From contig NZ_JALKCV010000006.1 of the NCBI RefSeq assembly GCF_023634065.1, forward strand, positions 124,001 through 188,000: a stretch of 64,000 nt of DNA, in the 5' to 3' direction. Shown here piece after piece: positions 50,377-59,795 of this stretch. Within the stretch, counting starts at the first letter, position 1, and the number at the start of each line of letters is the position of its first letter. The position numbers and the translations under genes were made by a program. The notes beneath the pieces are model-generated. The model saw only the letters and a program-made list of their open reading frames with translations. It did not search any database and had not been told where the DNA came from. The DNA comes from Microbulbifer litoralis (lineage in GTDB: Bacteria > Pseudomonadota > Gammaproteobacteria > Pseudomonadales > Cellvibrionaceae).

Positions 50377-52380
50377 TCAGGCCTGACTTTCCGCGGCAAA
50401 GTCGATCAGCAACCGACCGCCATCCACCAGCTCGCCGGCGGCACAGAAAAACTGCTGCACGGTGCCGGCGGCGGGTGCGCGCAGCGTGTGCTCCATTTTC
50501 ATCGCTTCCATGACCAGCAGCGGCTGGTCTTTCTCCACTTCTGCGCCCGCCTCCACCAGCAGTGTAACGATGGTGCCGTTCATCGGCGCTTCCAGCCCCT
50601 GCTGGTAGTCTCCGGCCTCGCCCATATCCGGCGGCAGCAGTTCAAACTCCACCTGGGTACCGTCGATGAAAATGGAGCCGCCCTGCCCGGTATCCACGCT
50701 GGAAAAACTCACCCGGCGGCCATCCACCAACGCCAGCTCGCGACCGCGCAGCAGGTGGATTTCGCCGGACAGCTCCCGGCCCTGCGTGTCGCGGCTCTGC
50801 CAGTTCAGGGTTTCGCCGTCGCGGGCGAACAGTATCTCGGCGTGCTGGCCGCGGTGATCGATACTGTGCCGGCGGCGGCCGGTCAGGTTGCCGCGCCAGT
50901 TGTCGCCGGTGTGCCACGGCGATTGGGGATCGGCCTGCGGAGCCCGGGCGCGCAGGTTGCACTCCTCGCGCTCGCTCAGGTAGCCGGCGATGGCGGCGCA
51001 TTTCAGCGGCGTCAGTTCGTGTTCCCGCTGCAGGATTTCTCTTTCGTGATCCTCGATAAAATGGGTCGTGGCGCGGCCACCGGCAAATTCGCGGTGGTTG
51101 ATGACGCGGCGCAGGAACTCGATATTGTGGCGCACGCCGGCGATCTGGTACTGCTGCAGTGCGCGGTCGAGTTTGGCCAGCGCCTCGCGGCGGTTGCGGC
51201 CGTGGCAGATCAGCTTGGCGATCATCGGGTCGTAGTGCACGCTGATCTCGTCGCCGCCCTGCACACCGGTATCCACGCGCACGCCGTCGCCCTCTTTCGG
51301 CGGACGGTGGCGCACCAGGGTGCCGGTGGCGGGCAGGAAGTCGTTGTCCGGGTCCTCGGCGTAGATACGCACTTCGAAGGCGTGGCCGAGTATCGTCAGG
51401 TCGTCCTGTTGCAGCGGCAACGGGTCGCCGGCGGCGACCGCCAGCTGCCAGGCCACCAGGTCCTGGCCGGTGATCATTTCGGTGACCGGATGCTCCACCT
51501 GCAGGCGGGTGTTCATCTCCATAAAATAGAAGGCGCCGCTGGCATCGAGCAGGAATTCCACTGTACCGGCGCCGACGTAGCCGATGGCGTGGGCGGCGCG
51601 CAACGCCGCCTCGCCCATGCGCGCCCGCAGGTCTTCGTTCATGCCCGGCGCGGGCGCTTCCTCGACCACTTTCTGGTGGCGGCGCTGCACGGAGCAGTCG
51701 CGTTCGAACAGGTAGACGCCGTTGCCCTGTTTGTCACAGAACACCTGGATTTCCACGTGGCGCGGCTCGACCACGTAGCGCTCCAGCAGCATCAGGTCGT
51801 CGCTGAAGGCATTCATCGCCTCGCGCTTGGCCGCTTCCAGTGCGCTGTGGAATTGATCCGCGCTGTCGACGCGGCGCATGCCCTTGCCGCCACCGCCGGC
51901 GGCGGCCTTCAGCAATACCGGGTAGCCGATGCGCTGGGCGTGGCCCTCGAGGATATCGGCGTTCTGGTTGGTGCCGTGATAGCCCGGTACCAGTGGCACG
52001 CCCGCCTCTTCCATGATGCGCTTGGCGGCGGACTTGGAACCCATGGATTCGATCGCGCCCGCCGGCGGGCCGACAAAGATGATACCGGCGCTGTCACAGG
52101 CGCGGCAGAATTCCGCGTTCTCGGACAGGAAGCCGTAGCCGGGGTGCACCGCGTCGGCACCGGTCTGTTGCGCGGCGGCAATCACTTTCCGGATATCCAG
52201 GTAGGATTCCTTCGCCGGCGCCGGCCCCAGGTGCACGGCCTCGTCGGCCAGTTGTACATGCAGCGCTCCGGCGTCTGCGTCGGAGTAGACCGCAACGGTG
52301 GCAACACCGAGCCGGCGGGCGGTCTTGATGATACGGCAGGCTATTTCACCGCGGTTGGCAATTAACAGTTTGCGAATCAT
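50377..52380 (-). CDS. liuD: Methylcrotonyl-CoA carboxylase, biotin-bearing alpha subunit LiuD
   Basis: The biotin carboxylase/BCCP subunit of methylcrotonyl-CoA carboxylase (EC 6.4.1.4), 667 aa. The ATP-grasp biotin carboxylase (about 1-450) starts MIRKLLIANRGEIACRIIKT and has LLKAAAGGGGKGMRRVDS and NTRLQVEHPVTEMITGQDLV. A linker (BT-like) region follows, and the C-terminal biotinyl domain has the acceptor Lys628 in VMEAMKMEHTL. It must be biotinylated by BirA, linking it to the bio operon at 37-41 kb. The partner subunit is LiuB. Confidence 0.96.
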   Translation of the reverse strand: MIRKLLIANRGEIACRIIKTARRLGVATVAVYSDADAGALHVQLADEAVHLGPAPAKESYLDIRKVIAAAQQTGADAVHPGYGFLSENAEFCRACDSAGIIFVGPPAGAIESMGSKSAAKRIMEEAGVPLVPGYHGTNQNADILEGHAQRIGYPVLLKAAAGGGGKGMRRVDSADQFHSALEAAKREAMNAFSDDLMLLERYVVEPRHVEIQVFCDKQGNGVYLFERDCSVQRRHQKVVEEAPAPGMNEDLRARMGEAALRAAHAIGYVGAGTVEFLLDASGAFYFMEMNTRLQVEHPVTEMITGQDLVAWQLAVAAGDPLPLQQDDLTILGHAFEVRIYAEDPDNDFLPATGTLVRHRPPKEGDGVRVDTGVQGGDEISVHYDPMIAKLICHGRNRREALAKLDRALQQYQIAGVRHNIEFLRRVINHREFAGGRATTHFIEDHEREILQREHELTPLKCAAIAGYLSEREECNLRARAPQADPQSPWHTGDNWRGNLTGRRRHSIDHRGQHAEILFARDGETLNWQSRDTQGRELSGEIHLLRGRELALVDGRRVSFSSVDTGQGGSIFIDGTQVEFELLPPDMGEAGDYQQGLEAPMNGTIVTLLVEAGAEVEKDQPLLVMEAMKMEHTLRAPAAGTVQQFFCAAGELVDGGRLLIDFAAESQA

Positions 52381-52509
52381 GGTTCACTCTTTTTAACCAC
52401 TTCCGGCCCACTTCTCAGTTGCCGGGGAACGATATACTTCTCAACCGAAGTTTCTGAATTGAATAAACCCACCGCTGCACAAGCCGCAACGAAACCCTGG
52501 CATTCCGAT

Positions 52510-53307
52510 TTATTCGTTGCCACTGGGCATCCAATTGGGCGCACGTTTTTCCAGAAACGCACTCAGCCCCTCCTGCCCTTCCGGCGATACGCGCACGGCG
52601 GCGATCAGGGCGCTGGTCTGGCCCTGCAGTTCTTCGTTGATCACGCGATTGGACATGGACATCGCCAGCTGCTTGGCCATGGCCACGGCGCGCGGGCCGT
52701 TGTCGGTAATCGCATTGACGAGCTTCTGCACCGCCAGGTCCAGTTCCGCTTCGGGGCAGACTTCCGACACCAGGCCGATCTCCCGTGCGCGCTCGGCAGA
52801 GAAACGCTCGGCAGTGACGAAATAGCGCCGCGCCTGGCGCGCGCCCACCGCGTTGATCACATAGGGGCTGATGGTGGCCGGCAGCAGGCCGATCTTGACT
52901 TCCGACAGGCAGAAGCTCGCGCGCTCGCTGGCCACGGCCATATCGCAGCAACTGACCAGACCCACGGCGCCGCCGAAGGCCGCACCCTGTACCCGGGCGA
53001 TGGTCGGGGCCGGAAAGGTATCCAGCTTGTACAGCATGGCCGCCAGCCCGGCGGCGTCGCGGCGGTTGTCCTCCTCGGAGTAGTCCGCCACGCGTTTCAT
53101 CCAGTTCAGGTCGGCGCCGGCGGAGAAGCTCTTGCCGTTGGAGGCCAGCACCAGCGCGCGGATCCCGGGCTTTTGCGACAGCTGGTCGAAGGTTTCGCCC
53201 AGTTCGCGAATCAACGCATCGTCGAAGGCGTTGTGGACATCCGGCCGGTTCAGGGTAACCGTGGCCACGCCCTCACTGTCGATTTCGCACTGCAGTTTGT
53301 CGCTCAT
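52510..53307 (-). CDS. liuC: Methylglutaconyl-CoA hydratase LiuC
   Basis: An enoyl-CoA hydratase/crotonase-fold protein of 265 aa, hydrating 3-methylglutaconyl-CoA to HMG-CoA (EC 4.2.1.18). Crotonase motifs are ALVLASNGKSFSAGADLNWM and PTIARVQGAAFGGAVGLVSC, with oxyanion glycines. The LNWMKRVADYSEEDNRRDAA segment is typical of LiuC. It lies between the two carboxylase genes, the usual liu order A-B-C-D-E. Confidence 0.94.
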   Translation of the reverse strand: MSDKLQCEIDSEGVATVTLNRPDVHNAFDDALIRELGETFDQLSQKPGIRALVLASNGKSFSAGADLNWMKRVADYSEEDNRRDAAGLAAMLYKLDTFPAPTIARVQGAAFGGAVGLVSCCDMAVASERASFCLSEVKIGLLPATISPYVINAVGARQARRYFVTAERFSAERAREIGLVSEVCPEAELDLAVQKLVNAITDNGPRAVAMAKQLAMSMSNRVINEELQGQTSALIAAVRVSPEGQEGLSAFLEKRAPNWMPSGNE

Positions 53308-53407
53308 TGTGAATTCCTTGTTCGGTAAATGGGTGGGCTCACCCTACAGCAAAATTCTGCGGCCTTCGCCTGGAAGCCTCCCCGCTCATGGAGGCGGAGG
53401 GCTCTCG

Positions 53408-55015
53408 CTACATACGGAAAACGCCGAACTTCGTCTCCTGCGGTTCCCTGTGCGTCGCCGCCGCCAGGCACAGCCCCAGCACCCGGCGCGTATCCGCCGG
53501 GTCGATCACGCCGTCGTCCCACAGTCGCGCCGAGGCGTAGTATGGGTGCCCCTGGTGCTCGTAGTCGTCGACGATCGGCTGCCGGAACGCCTGTTCCTCC
53601 TCCGCGCTCCAAGATTCGCCGCGCGCCTCCATCTGGTCGCGCTTGACCTGCGCCAGTACGCCGGCGGCCTGCTCACCACCCATCACCGAGATGCGCGCGT
53701 TGGGCCACATAAACAGGAAGTTCGGGTCGTAGGCGCGGCCGCACATGCCGTAGTTGCCGGCGCCGAAGGAGCCGCCGATCAGGATGGTGATCTTGGGCAC
53801 CCTGGCGGTGGCCACCGCGGTCACCATCTTGGCGCCGTGCTTGGCGATACCGCCGGCCTCGTACTGTTTGCCGACCATGAAGCCGGTGATGTTCTGCAGG
53901 AATACCAGCGGAATATTGCGCTGTGCACACAGCTCGATAAAGTGCGCGCCCTTTTGTGCACTCTCGGCGAACAGGATGCCATTGTTGGCGACGATACCCA
54001 CCGGATAGCCGTGGATGCGTGCGAAGCCGGTCACCAGGGTGGTGCCGTAGAGCGCCTTGAATTCATCGAACTCGGAACCGTCGACGGTGCGGGCGATGAT
54101 TTCGCGCACATCGTACGGCTGGCGGGAATCCGCCGGCACCACGCCGTAGATGTCCTCCGGCGGGTAGATCGGTTCGACCGGTTTGCGGATATCCAGGCCG
54201 GGATTCACAACCCGGTTCAACCGCGCCACCGAGCGCCGCGCCAGCTCCAGTGCGTGCGTATCGTTGTTGGCGTAGTGGTCGGAGACACCGGAATCCCGGC
54301 AGTGCACTTCCGCGCCGCCCAGTTCCTCCGCAGTCACTTCCTCGCCGGTGGCGGCCTTTACCAGCGGCGGGCCGGCCAGGAAAATCGTGGCCTGTTCCTT
54401 GACCATGATGGATTCGTCCGCCATCGCCGGCACATAGGCGCCACCGGCGGTGCAGCTGCCCATGACCACGGCGATCTGCGGGATGTTCTGTGCCGACAGG
54501 TTGGCCTGGTTGAAGAAGATGCGGCCGAAATGCTCGCGGTCCGGGAAGACCTCGTCCTGGCGCGGCAGGTTGGCGCCGCCGGAATCCACCAGGTAGATGC
54601 ACGGCAGGTTGTTCTGTTCGGCGATGGCCTGGGCACGCAGGTGTTTTTTCACCGTCAGCGGATAGTAGGTGCCGCCCTTGACGGTGGCGTCGTTGGCGAC
54701 GATCACACAGGGCTGGCCGGAGACGGTGCCGATGCCGGTGATGATACCGGCCGCCGGTACATCCTCGCCGTAGACGTCGTAGGCGGCCAGCTGGGAGAAC
54801 TCCAGGAAGGGACTGCCCGGATCCAGCAGCGCATCGACGCGGTCCCGCGGCAGCAGCTTGCCCCGGGCGACGTGTTTTTCCCGCGCGCGCTCGCTGCCGC
54901 CGAGGGCAATTTTCTCCACCTTTTCGCGCAGGTCCGCGACCAGTTGCCGCATCTGTTCGCGGTTTTCGGCGAAAGCGGTGTCGCGGGTGTTAATTTTGCT
55001 TTGTAGTTGGCTCAT
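53408..55015 (-). CDS. liuB: Methylcrotonyl-CoA carboxylase, carboxyltransferase beta subunit LiuB
   Basis: The carboxyltransferase subunit of 535 aa, transferring CO2 from biotin to 3-methylcrotonyl-CoA. Typical segments are [57 protein letters not shown] and [20 protein letters not shown]. The N-terminal and C-terminal halves are the paired crotonase-like domains of the family. It is separated from liuA by 287 bp that contain a 92-bp hairpin element. Confidence 0.96.
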   Translation of the reverse strand: MSQLQSKINTRDTAFAENREQMRQLVADLREKVEKIALGGSERAREKHVARGKLLPRDRVDALLDPGSPFLEFSQLAAYDVYGEDVPAAGIITGIGTVSGQPCVIVANDATVKGGTYYPLTVKKHLRAQAIAEQNNLPCIYLVDSGGANLPRQDEVFPDREHFGRIFFNQANLSAQNIPQIAVVMGSCTAGGAYVPAMADESIMVKEQATIFLAGPPLVKAATGEEVTAEELGGAEVHCRDSGVSDHYANNDTHALELARRSVARLNRVVNPGLDIRKPVEPIYPPEDIYGVVPADSRQPYDVREIIARTVDGSEFDEFKALYGTTLVTGFARIHGYPVGIVANNGILFAESAQKGAHFIELCAQRNIPLVFLQNITGFMVGKQYEAGGIAKHGAKMVTAVATARVPKITILIGGSFGAGNYGMCGRAYDPNFLFMWPNARISVMGGEQAAGVLAQVKRDQMEARGESWSAEEEQAFRQPIVDDYEHQGHPYYASARLWDDGVIDPADTRRVLGLCLAAATHREPQETKFGVFRM

Positions 55016-55080
55016 AGATTCTGATTCACGTTTCCAGGCAGTCGCTAACAGCTCAGAGGTTAGATGCGAAGGCGCTGATG

Positions 55081-55172
55081 CCGGTACTGCCTTGCGAGAC
55101 TGTCCGCGAGAGGGACCTCGCGGACAAGCCTACAGGGATGTATACACGGCGTGTCTCGCAAGGCAGTACCGG
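55081..55172. repeat. 92-bp hairpin element inside the liu operon
   Basis: CCGGTACTGCCTTGCGAGAC (55081-55100) is repeated inverted at 55153-55172; imperfect pairing extends to about 55074-55179. A second 10-bp stem, TGTCCGCGAG with CTCGCGGACA (55101-55126), lies inside next to the left arm. There is no reading frame of note. It sits between liuA and liuB and looks like an inserted REP/BIME-type element. Confidence 0.85.
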
Positions 55173-55255
55173 TAGCAGCGCCGCCACGAAGTTGGCTAAT
55201 GGCACCGCAAAAACCTCAGGAGGCACCGACACCGCCCTCTCCCCCGGCCCCTCTC

Positions 55256-55292
55256 CGGCAAGCGGGAGAGCGGACCTGCGGTCCGCTTGCCG
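55256..55292. repeat. Nested hairpin just downstream of liuA
   Basis: CGGCAAGCGG (55256-55265) pairs with CCGCTTGCCG (55283-55292), and inside it CGGACC pairs with GGTCCG around TGC (55271-55285; the two foldings share bases and exclude each other). It begins 10 bp past the liuA stop and has no U-run. Confidence 0.6.
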
Positions 55293-55302
55293 AGCTGGGG
55301 CT

Positions 55303-56472
55303 CTAGCGGGTCTCGTTAAACAGTTCGCGGCCGATCAGCATGCGGCGGATCTCGGAGGTGCCGGCACCGATTTCGTACAGTTTGGCGTCGCGCAGCAACC
55401 GGCCGGTCGCATACTCGTTGATATAGCCGTTGCCGCCCAGCGTCTGGATCGCCTGCAGGGCCATCTGCGTGGCGCGCTCGGCAGTAAACAGGATCACCGC
55501 GGCGGAATCCTTGCGCGAGTCCTCACCGCGGTCACAGGCGCGGGCCACCGCGTAGAGATAGGCGCGGCTGGCGTTCAGGTCCGTGTACATGTCCGCGATC
55601 TTGCCCTGCATCAGCTGGAATTCGCCGATCGCCCTGCCGAACTGCTTGCGCTCGTGCACATAGGGCACCACCACATCCAGGCAGGCCTGCATGATGCCGA
55701 CCGGACCGCCGGACAGGATGGTGCGCTCGTAGTCCAGGCCGCTCATCAGCACGCGCACACCGCCGTTCAGTTCGCCGAGGATATTCTCCTCCGGCACCTC
55801 GCAGTCCTCGAACACCAACTCGCAGGTGTTGGAACCGCGCATGCCCAGCTTGTCGAGTTTCTGCGCCTGGCTGAAGCCGGGGAAATCCCGCTCGACGATA
55901 AACGCGGTGATACCGCCGGAGCTGACACCCGGTTCGGTGCGCGCGTAGATCACGTAGGTATTCGCATCCGGGCCGTTGGTGATCCACATCTTGTTGCCAT
56001 TGAGGATATAGCGATCGCCCTTTTTCTCCGCGCGCAGCTGCAGGCTGACCACGTCGGAGCCGGAGTTGGGCTCGCTCATCGCCAGCGCGCCGACATGTTC
56101 ACCGGAACAGAGCTTCGGCAGGTACTTCTCTTTCTGCGCCCGGGTACCGTTCTTGCGGATCTGGTTGACACACAGGTTGGAGTGGGCGCCGTAGGACAAG
56201 CCCACGGAAGCGGAGGCGCGGGAGATTTCCTCCATCGCCACCGCGTGGGCCAGGTAGCCCATATTGGAGCCGCCGTACTCCTCCTCGACAGTCATGCCCA
56301 GCAGGCCCAGCTCGCCGAATTTCTTCCACATATCGGCCGGGAACAGATTGTCCTCGTCGATCTGCGCCGCGCGCGGCGCCAGCTCGGCCTGGCTGAACCG
56401 GTAGACCATATCGCGCAGCATATCGATCTCTTCGCCGAGGCCGAAGTTGAGGGTCGGGTAAGCGGTGTTCAT
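55303..56472 (-). CDS. liuA: Isovaleryl-CoA dehydrogenase LiuA
   Basis: An FAD acyl-CoA dehydrogenase of 389 aa (EC 1.3.8.4), oxidising isovaleryl-CoA to 3-methylcrotonyl-CoA. Motifs are [60 protein letters not shown] and the C-terminal [20 protein letters not shown]. The catalytic Glu of isovaleryl enzymes lies in the [14 protein letters not shown] region. It follows the MerR-type regulator gene by 25 bp. Confidence 0.96.
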   Translation of the reverse strand: MNTAYPTLNFGLGEEIDMLRDMVYRFSQAELAPRAAQIDEDNLFPADMWKKFGELGLLGMTVEEEYGGSNMGYLAHAVAMEEISRASASVGLSYGAHSNLCVNQIRKNGTRAQKEKYLPKLCSGEHVGALAMSEPNSGSDVVSLQLRAEKKGDRYILNGNKMWITNGPDANTYVIYARTEPGVSSGGITAFIVERDFPGFSQAQKLDKLGMRGSNTCELVFEDCEVPEENILGELNGGVRVLMSGLDYERTILSGGPVGIMQACLDVVVPYVHERKQFGRAIGEFQLMQGKIADMYTDLNASRAYLYAVARACDRGEDSRKDSAAVILFTAERATQMALQAIQTLGGNGYINEYATGRLLRDAKLYEIGAGTSEIRRMLIGRELFNETR

Positions 56473-56497
56473 GACAACTCCGTTGGAAATTCTCTCG

Positions 56498-56917
56498 TCA
56501 CTTGTTTTCGGCCTGCGCGAGCGAAGCCCGGGCGCGCGTCTCGGCGTCGTCCAGTTCGCCCATCAGGCTCTCGATATCGCGCAACTGCTGTTGCAGCTGC
56601 GCGCGCTTCTGTTCGATGTGCTGCAGCAACCGGTGCAACTGCTCCACGTTGCCGTGGGCCGGGTCGTACATGTCGATGATTTCCCGGCTCTCGTCCAGGG
56701 AGAAACCCAGCCGCTTGCCGCGCAGTATCAACTTCAGCCGCACCCGATCCTCCGGGCTGTAGACGCGGGTCTGGCCGCGGCGCGCGGGACTGATCAGGCC
56801 CTTGTCCTCGTAGAAACGGATGGTGCGGGTGGTGATATCGAACTCCCGCGCCAGCTCGGAAATGCTGTAGCTGGCGGCCTCGGCGGCGGATGCTGTGCTG
56901 GCGGCTTCGGATTTCAT
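56498..56917 (-). CDS. liuR: MerR-family regulator LiuR
   Basis: A MerR-type regulator of 139 aa at the head of the liu operon. The winged helix (about 16-85) has [20 protein letters not shown] and [20 protein letters not shown], followed by a dimerisation coiled coil (about 90-135; [20 protein letters not shown]). There are no metal-binding cysteines, as expected for LiuR, which responds to branched-chain catabolites. The palindrome at 56955-56968 is its likely operator, so the operon is probably autoregulated. Confidence 0.93.
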   Translation of the reverse strand: MKSEAASTASAAEAASYSISELAREFDITTRTIRFYEDKGLISPARRGQTRVYSPEDRVRLKLILRGKRLGFSLDESREIIDMYDPAHGNVEQLHRLLQHIEQKRAQLQQQLRDIESLMGELDDAETRARASLAQAENK

Positions 56918-56954
56918 AGGGCGTCCTCTGGATGCACTGAAGCCTAGCAGAGGC

Positions 56955-56968
56955 TTACGTTAACGTAA
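56955..56968. promoter_or_regulatory. LiuR-type operator
   Basis: TTACGTTAACGTAA is a 14-bp perfect palindrome 38 bp upstream of liuR, with a further ACGTAAAG half-site directly after it (56969-56976). ACGT-centred AT-flanked palindromes are the motif type described for LiuR. Autoregulation is inferred from its position. Confidence 0.72.
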
Positions 56969-57049
56969 ACGTAAAGAAGGGGCGCAAACCGACCACAACT
57001 GGACAGCCGGTCACCATCGACCGACTGCCAACCGCGGCTCGGGAGTAAG

Positions 57050-58138
57050 TCAGGTATTCAGCAGTTGGCGCAGCTGGTTGTCGAGCAGCTTCTGGTAACT
57101 GGCCGCCAGGCCGCTGACCTCGGCGCCCCAGGCGGCACCGTAGCTCTCGATACGCCCCTGCAGCGAGGGATCGTCCAGCAGCTCGCCGTGCAGCGCCAGG
57201 CCGCGCGCCTGGGACAGCAGGTGCTCGCCGGAGAAGTCGAAGGCATCCGGCTCCACCGGCGCCACCGCGACCGACAGCTGCAGGCCGGTGGCACTCTGCA
57301 GTTCCCGCAGCAGCAGGCCGCAACAGACGGCGCGGAAAGCCGCATCTTCACCACAGAAGCCCAGCCCCCGGTGCGGGCCGGCGTGTTTCAGCGGTCGCGC
57401 GTCGTAGATCCGCCGCAGCAGCTGCAGCCGCTCCTGCAGGTCCCACTGCAACTTTTCCAGCGCGCTGCGGCTCAACTGGTTGCCGAGCTGCACCCAGTTC
57501 AGCGGGCGGAGATAGAGTCCCACCCGCACTTCGGGTTCGGGCTCCGGTGGTGGTTTCGCCTCCATCACCGGCAGCGGGCGCCGCGTGCCGGCACCCGACG
57601 CGAGCGAGGACAACTGCCCGGACACCAGCGCCGCGGCGGCACTGAACGGCAGTGCGAACACCAGCGCCAGCAGCAGGCTGGCCCAGGGAAAGCGCACCTC
57701 GCTGCCGGGTATCAGGTTCACGGTCACACTGCCGGCCAGGCTGTCGTGCAGCACCACCGGTGCCGTCACCGTCTCGCCGCGCTCCGGGTCGCCCACCTGC
57801 GCCAGCGGATTGGATTCCACATCCTGCACGGTGATGCCAGTGATGGCCGGCAGTTCCAGCAGCTGCCTGGTCAGCAGCTGCATGCTGATGCGATCGCCGG
57901 CGACGATCCGCTCCAGGCTCTGGCCGGCGAGAAACGTGGCCGCGGCGCGGGCCTCGGCGCGGTCGCGGGCGATGGTCGCGGCTTTCTGCTGGCCGTAGTA
58001 GTGGCCCAGCGCCGCGCTGCAGAAAAGCGCCAGCACCAGCCAGATCAGGCCCGCCAGCAACTGCTGGCGCCGGCGCTGTGGCAGCTGCGCGATCAGCTTC
58101 GGCAATTTCTGGCTGTTGTGGATAAGGGAGGCAATCAT
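57050..58138 (-). CDS. YtjB/AhpA-like membrane-anchored protein
   Basis: A protein of 362 aa. It has an N-terminal membrane span (LLAGLIWLVLALFCSAALGH), a periplasmic segment (about 50-165; ITGITVQDVESNPLAQVGDP), a second span (ASLLLALVFALPFSAAAAL) and a cytosolic C-terminal domain beginning RVGLYLRPLNWVQLGNQLSR. The layout and its place divergent from serB fit the SMP_2/YtjB (E. coli) and AhpA (Pseudomonas) group. A PhoQ-like sensor fold has been suggested for such regions; the function is unknown. Confidence 0.72.
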   Translation of the reverse strand: MIASLIHNSQKLPKLIAQLPQRRRQQLLAGLIWLVLALFCSAALGHYYGQQKAATIARDRAEARAAATFLAGQSLERIVAGDRISMQLLTRQLLELPAITGITVQDVESNPLAQVGDPERGETVTAPVVLHDSLAGSVTVNLIPGSEVRFPWASLLLALVFALPFSAAAALVSGQLSSLASGAGTRRPLPVMEAKPPPEPEPEVRVGLYLRPLNWVQLGNQLSRSALEKLQWDLQERLQLLRRIYDARPLKHAGPHRGLGFCGEDAAFRAVCCGLLLRELQSATGLQLSVAVAPVEPDAFDFSGEHLLSQARGLALHGELLDDPSLQGRIESYGAAWGAEVSGLAASYQKLLDNQLRQLLNT

Positions 58139-58261
58139 GGGCGGCCGCGGTTGGTTGTCGTTGTCGATCCGGGTCGATTTTAGCGAATAATCCCCCGGGA
58201 GCTATAATGCGCCTCCAATTCCGACCATCCCCAATTTCGACCGGACACAGGAAAGACCACT

Positions 58262-59377
58262 ATGGGCACAGCGCCGACACTGCGCGAATTCAGAATGCCG
58301 CTGGAGGAGATCGCGCGGCAGCTCCCGGACTCGGACAGCGCCAGGGTCCGCTATCTCGAGCTCCACGGCAACCGTGCACACCTCGGCCTCGAGTACAGCG
58401 GCGCCTCGCCACTGGGCGAACGGGGCGATGCACCGGCTGCGGCGGCGGCCGAACCCGCCCCGGTGACCGGCCGCTGGTGCGTCACCCTGCTCTCGCCCCG
58501 CGTGGACCTCACGCAGCTGCAGCAACTACTGGCCTTCTTCGCCGGGTGCGAATGGACCCCGGTCGCGGTGGACACCCTGGCCCGTCGCGACGACCGCACC
58601 GTGCTGCGCTTCCAACTGGGGGCGGAGCTGGAGTTTGCAGCGGCCAGGCACGCCTGCCTGCAGCTGGCGGAAACACTGCAGGCGGACCTGGTGCTGCAAC
58701 CCGGCAGCAGCCAGCGGCCGCCGCGGCTGGCGGGTTTCGATATGGACTCCACCCTGATCGACGCAGAGGTGATCGACGAGCTGGCCAGGGTCACCGGCAT
58801 CGGCGAGCAGGTGGCGGCGATCACCGAGGCGGCCATGCGCGGCGAACTGGATTTCCGCCAGAGCTTCAGGAAACGCATGGCGCTGCTGCGGGGCTTCTCC
58901 GAACAGCGCCTGGGCGAGATCGCGGCGCGGCTGCCGCTGAAGGACGGCGCCGAACTGCTGCTGCGGGCGCTGCGCGCGCTGGGCTGCAAGACGGCGATCC
59001 TGTCCGGCGGCTTCACCTATTTCGCCGACTACCTGCAGCGGGAGCGGCTGGCGGTGGATTTTATCCACGCCAACCAGCTGGAATTTGCCGACGGTGCACT
59101 CACCGGTGGCGTGATCGAGCCGATCGTGGACGGTAACCGCAAGCGGTTATTGCTGGAACAGATGGCGGAAGAGCTGAAGCTGGGGCGCGATCAGGTGATC
59201 GCCGTCGGCGACGGTGCCAACGATATCCCGATGCTGAACCTGGGAGCGCTGGGCATCGCGATTCATCCCAAGCCGAAGGTACGTCTGGAGGCGCCGCAGG
59301 CGATTGTACATTTCGGCCTGGACGCAGCGCTGTACCTGTTCGGCCTCAACGATCGACAGATAGAAAAGCTGCTGTAG
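58262..59377 (+). CDS. serB: Phosphoserine phosphatase SerB
   Basis: HAD-family phosphatase (EC 3.1.3.3) of 371 aa making L-serine from phosphoserine. The nucleophile and acid are Asp160 and Asp162 in LAGFDMDSTLIDAEVIDELA; motif II/III features are ILSGGFTYFADYL and NRKRLLLEQMAEEL, and the metal-binding motif is VAVGDGANDIPML. An ACT-like N-terminal region (about 70-150) matches the long gammaproteobacterial form. The ATG at 58262 has AGGA about eleven nt upstream. It is divergent from the YtjB-like gene. Confidence 0.96.
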   Translation: MGTAPTLREFRMPLEEIARQLPDSDSARVRYLELHGNRAHLGLEYSGASPLGERGDAPAAAAAEPAPVTGRWCVTLLSPRVDLTQLQQLLAFFAGCEWTPVAVDTLARRDDRTVLRFQLGAELEFAAARHACLQLAETLQADLVLQPGSSQRPPRLAGFDMDSTLIDAEVIDELARVTGIGEQVAAITEAAMRGELDFRQSFRKRMALLRGFSEQRLGEIAARLPLKDGAELLLRALRALGCKTAILSGGFTYFADYLQRERLAVDFIHANQLEFADGALTGGVIEPIVDGNRKRLLLEQMAEELKLGRDQVIAVGDGANDIPMLNLGALGIAIHPKPKVRLEAPQAIVHFGLDAALYLFGLNDRQIEKLL

Positions 59378-59400
59378 ACGCCGGCGGGGCTATGCGGGAA

Positions 59401-59520
59401 TCAGGCGAAGGCGTGTGGGAACGGCAGCGGACGCTGTTTCTCGCGATCGATGCAGACGCCACCGGTACAACTGCTGGCCAGCAGCACCAGCAGTACCATG
59501 AAGATCATTCGGTTTCGCAT
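59401..59520 (-). CDS. Tiny predicted lipoprotein (39 aa)
   Basis: A minus-strand frame of 39 codons, too short for usual length cut-offs. It begins MRNRMIFMVLLVLLASSC, a positively charged N-terminus, a hydrophobic core and a lipobox-like end before Cys18, followed by TGGVCIDREKQRPLPFPHAF. GGAGA lies five nt before the ATG. It ends 23 bp past the convergent serB stop. The lipobox has Ala at -3 where Leu is usual. Small entericidin-like lipoproteins have this form, but I claim no homology. Confidence 0.55.
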   Translation of the reverse strand: MRNRMIFMVLLVLLASSCTGGVCIDREKQRPLPFPHAFA

Positions 59521-59795
59521 AAGTGTCTCCATTCACTCACCCAGCGCACGGATAAGTTTGCGACTGCAGGTTAGGCAAAGCGTTCCGCGCTGAACAGGGC
59601 AGAGAGGTATTAGCCGCCACTCTTTTGGCCGGATGCGACAAGGGTATCAGGCTTTCGCACACAATCCCCACAAAATTTGCCACAGCTCAGTCCACAGGCA
59701 CAGGTGGGACATGCGTCCGCGCCATGCGGCCGCACGGCCCGGAGAGCATCCCCCACCGGCACGGGTGGGGGATGGATCGAAAGGAGCGGACGGGA
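59521..59795. other. Gap of 275 bp without a recognised gene
   Basis: Sequence between the small lipoprotein and the M1 aminopeptidase stop. I see no convincing reading frame. A short GC-rich near-repeat (CACCGGCACGGGTGGGGGAT around 59754-59773, next to CCCCCACC) could form a hairpin close to the aminopeptidase stop and might be its terminator, but no U-run is present. Confidence 0.5.

Noticed and set aside
50092-52365. A 757-codon plus-strand open frame opposite liuD
   Set aside because: Antisense shadow of liuD, which has the full biotin carboxylase and biotinyl motifs.
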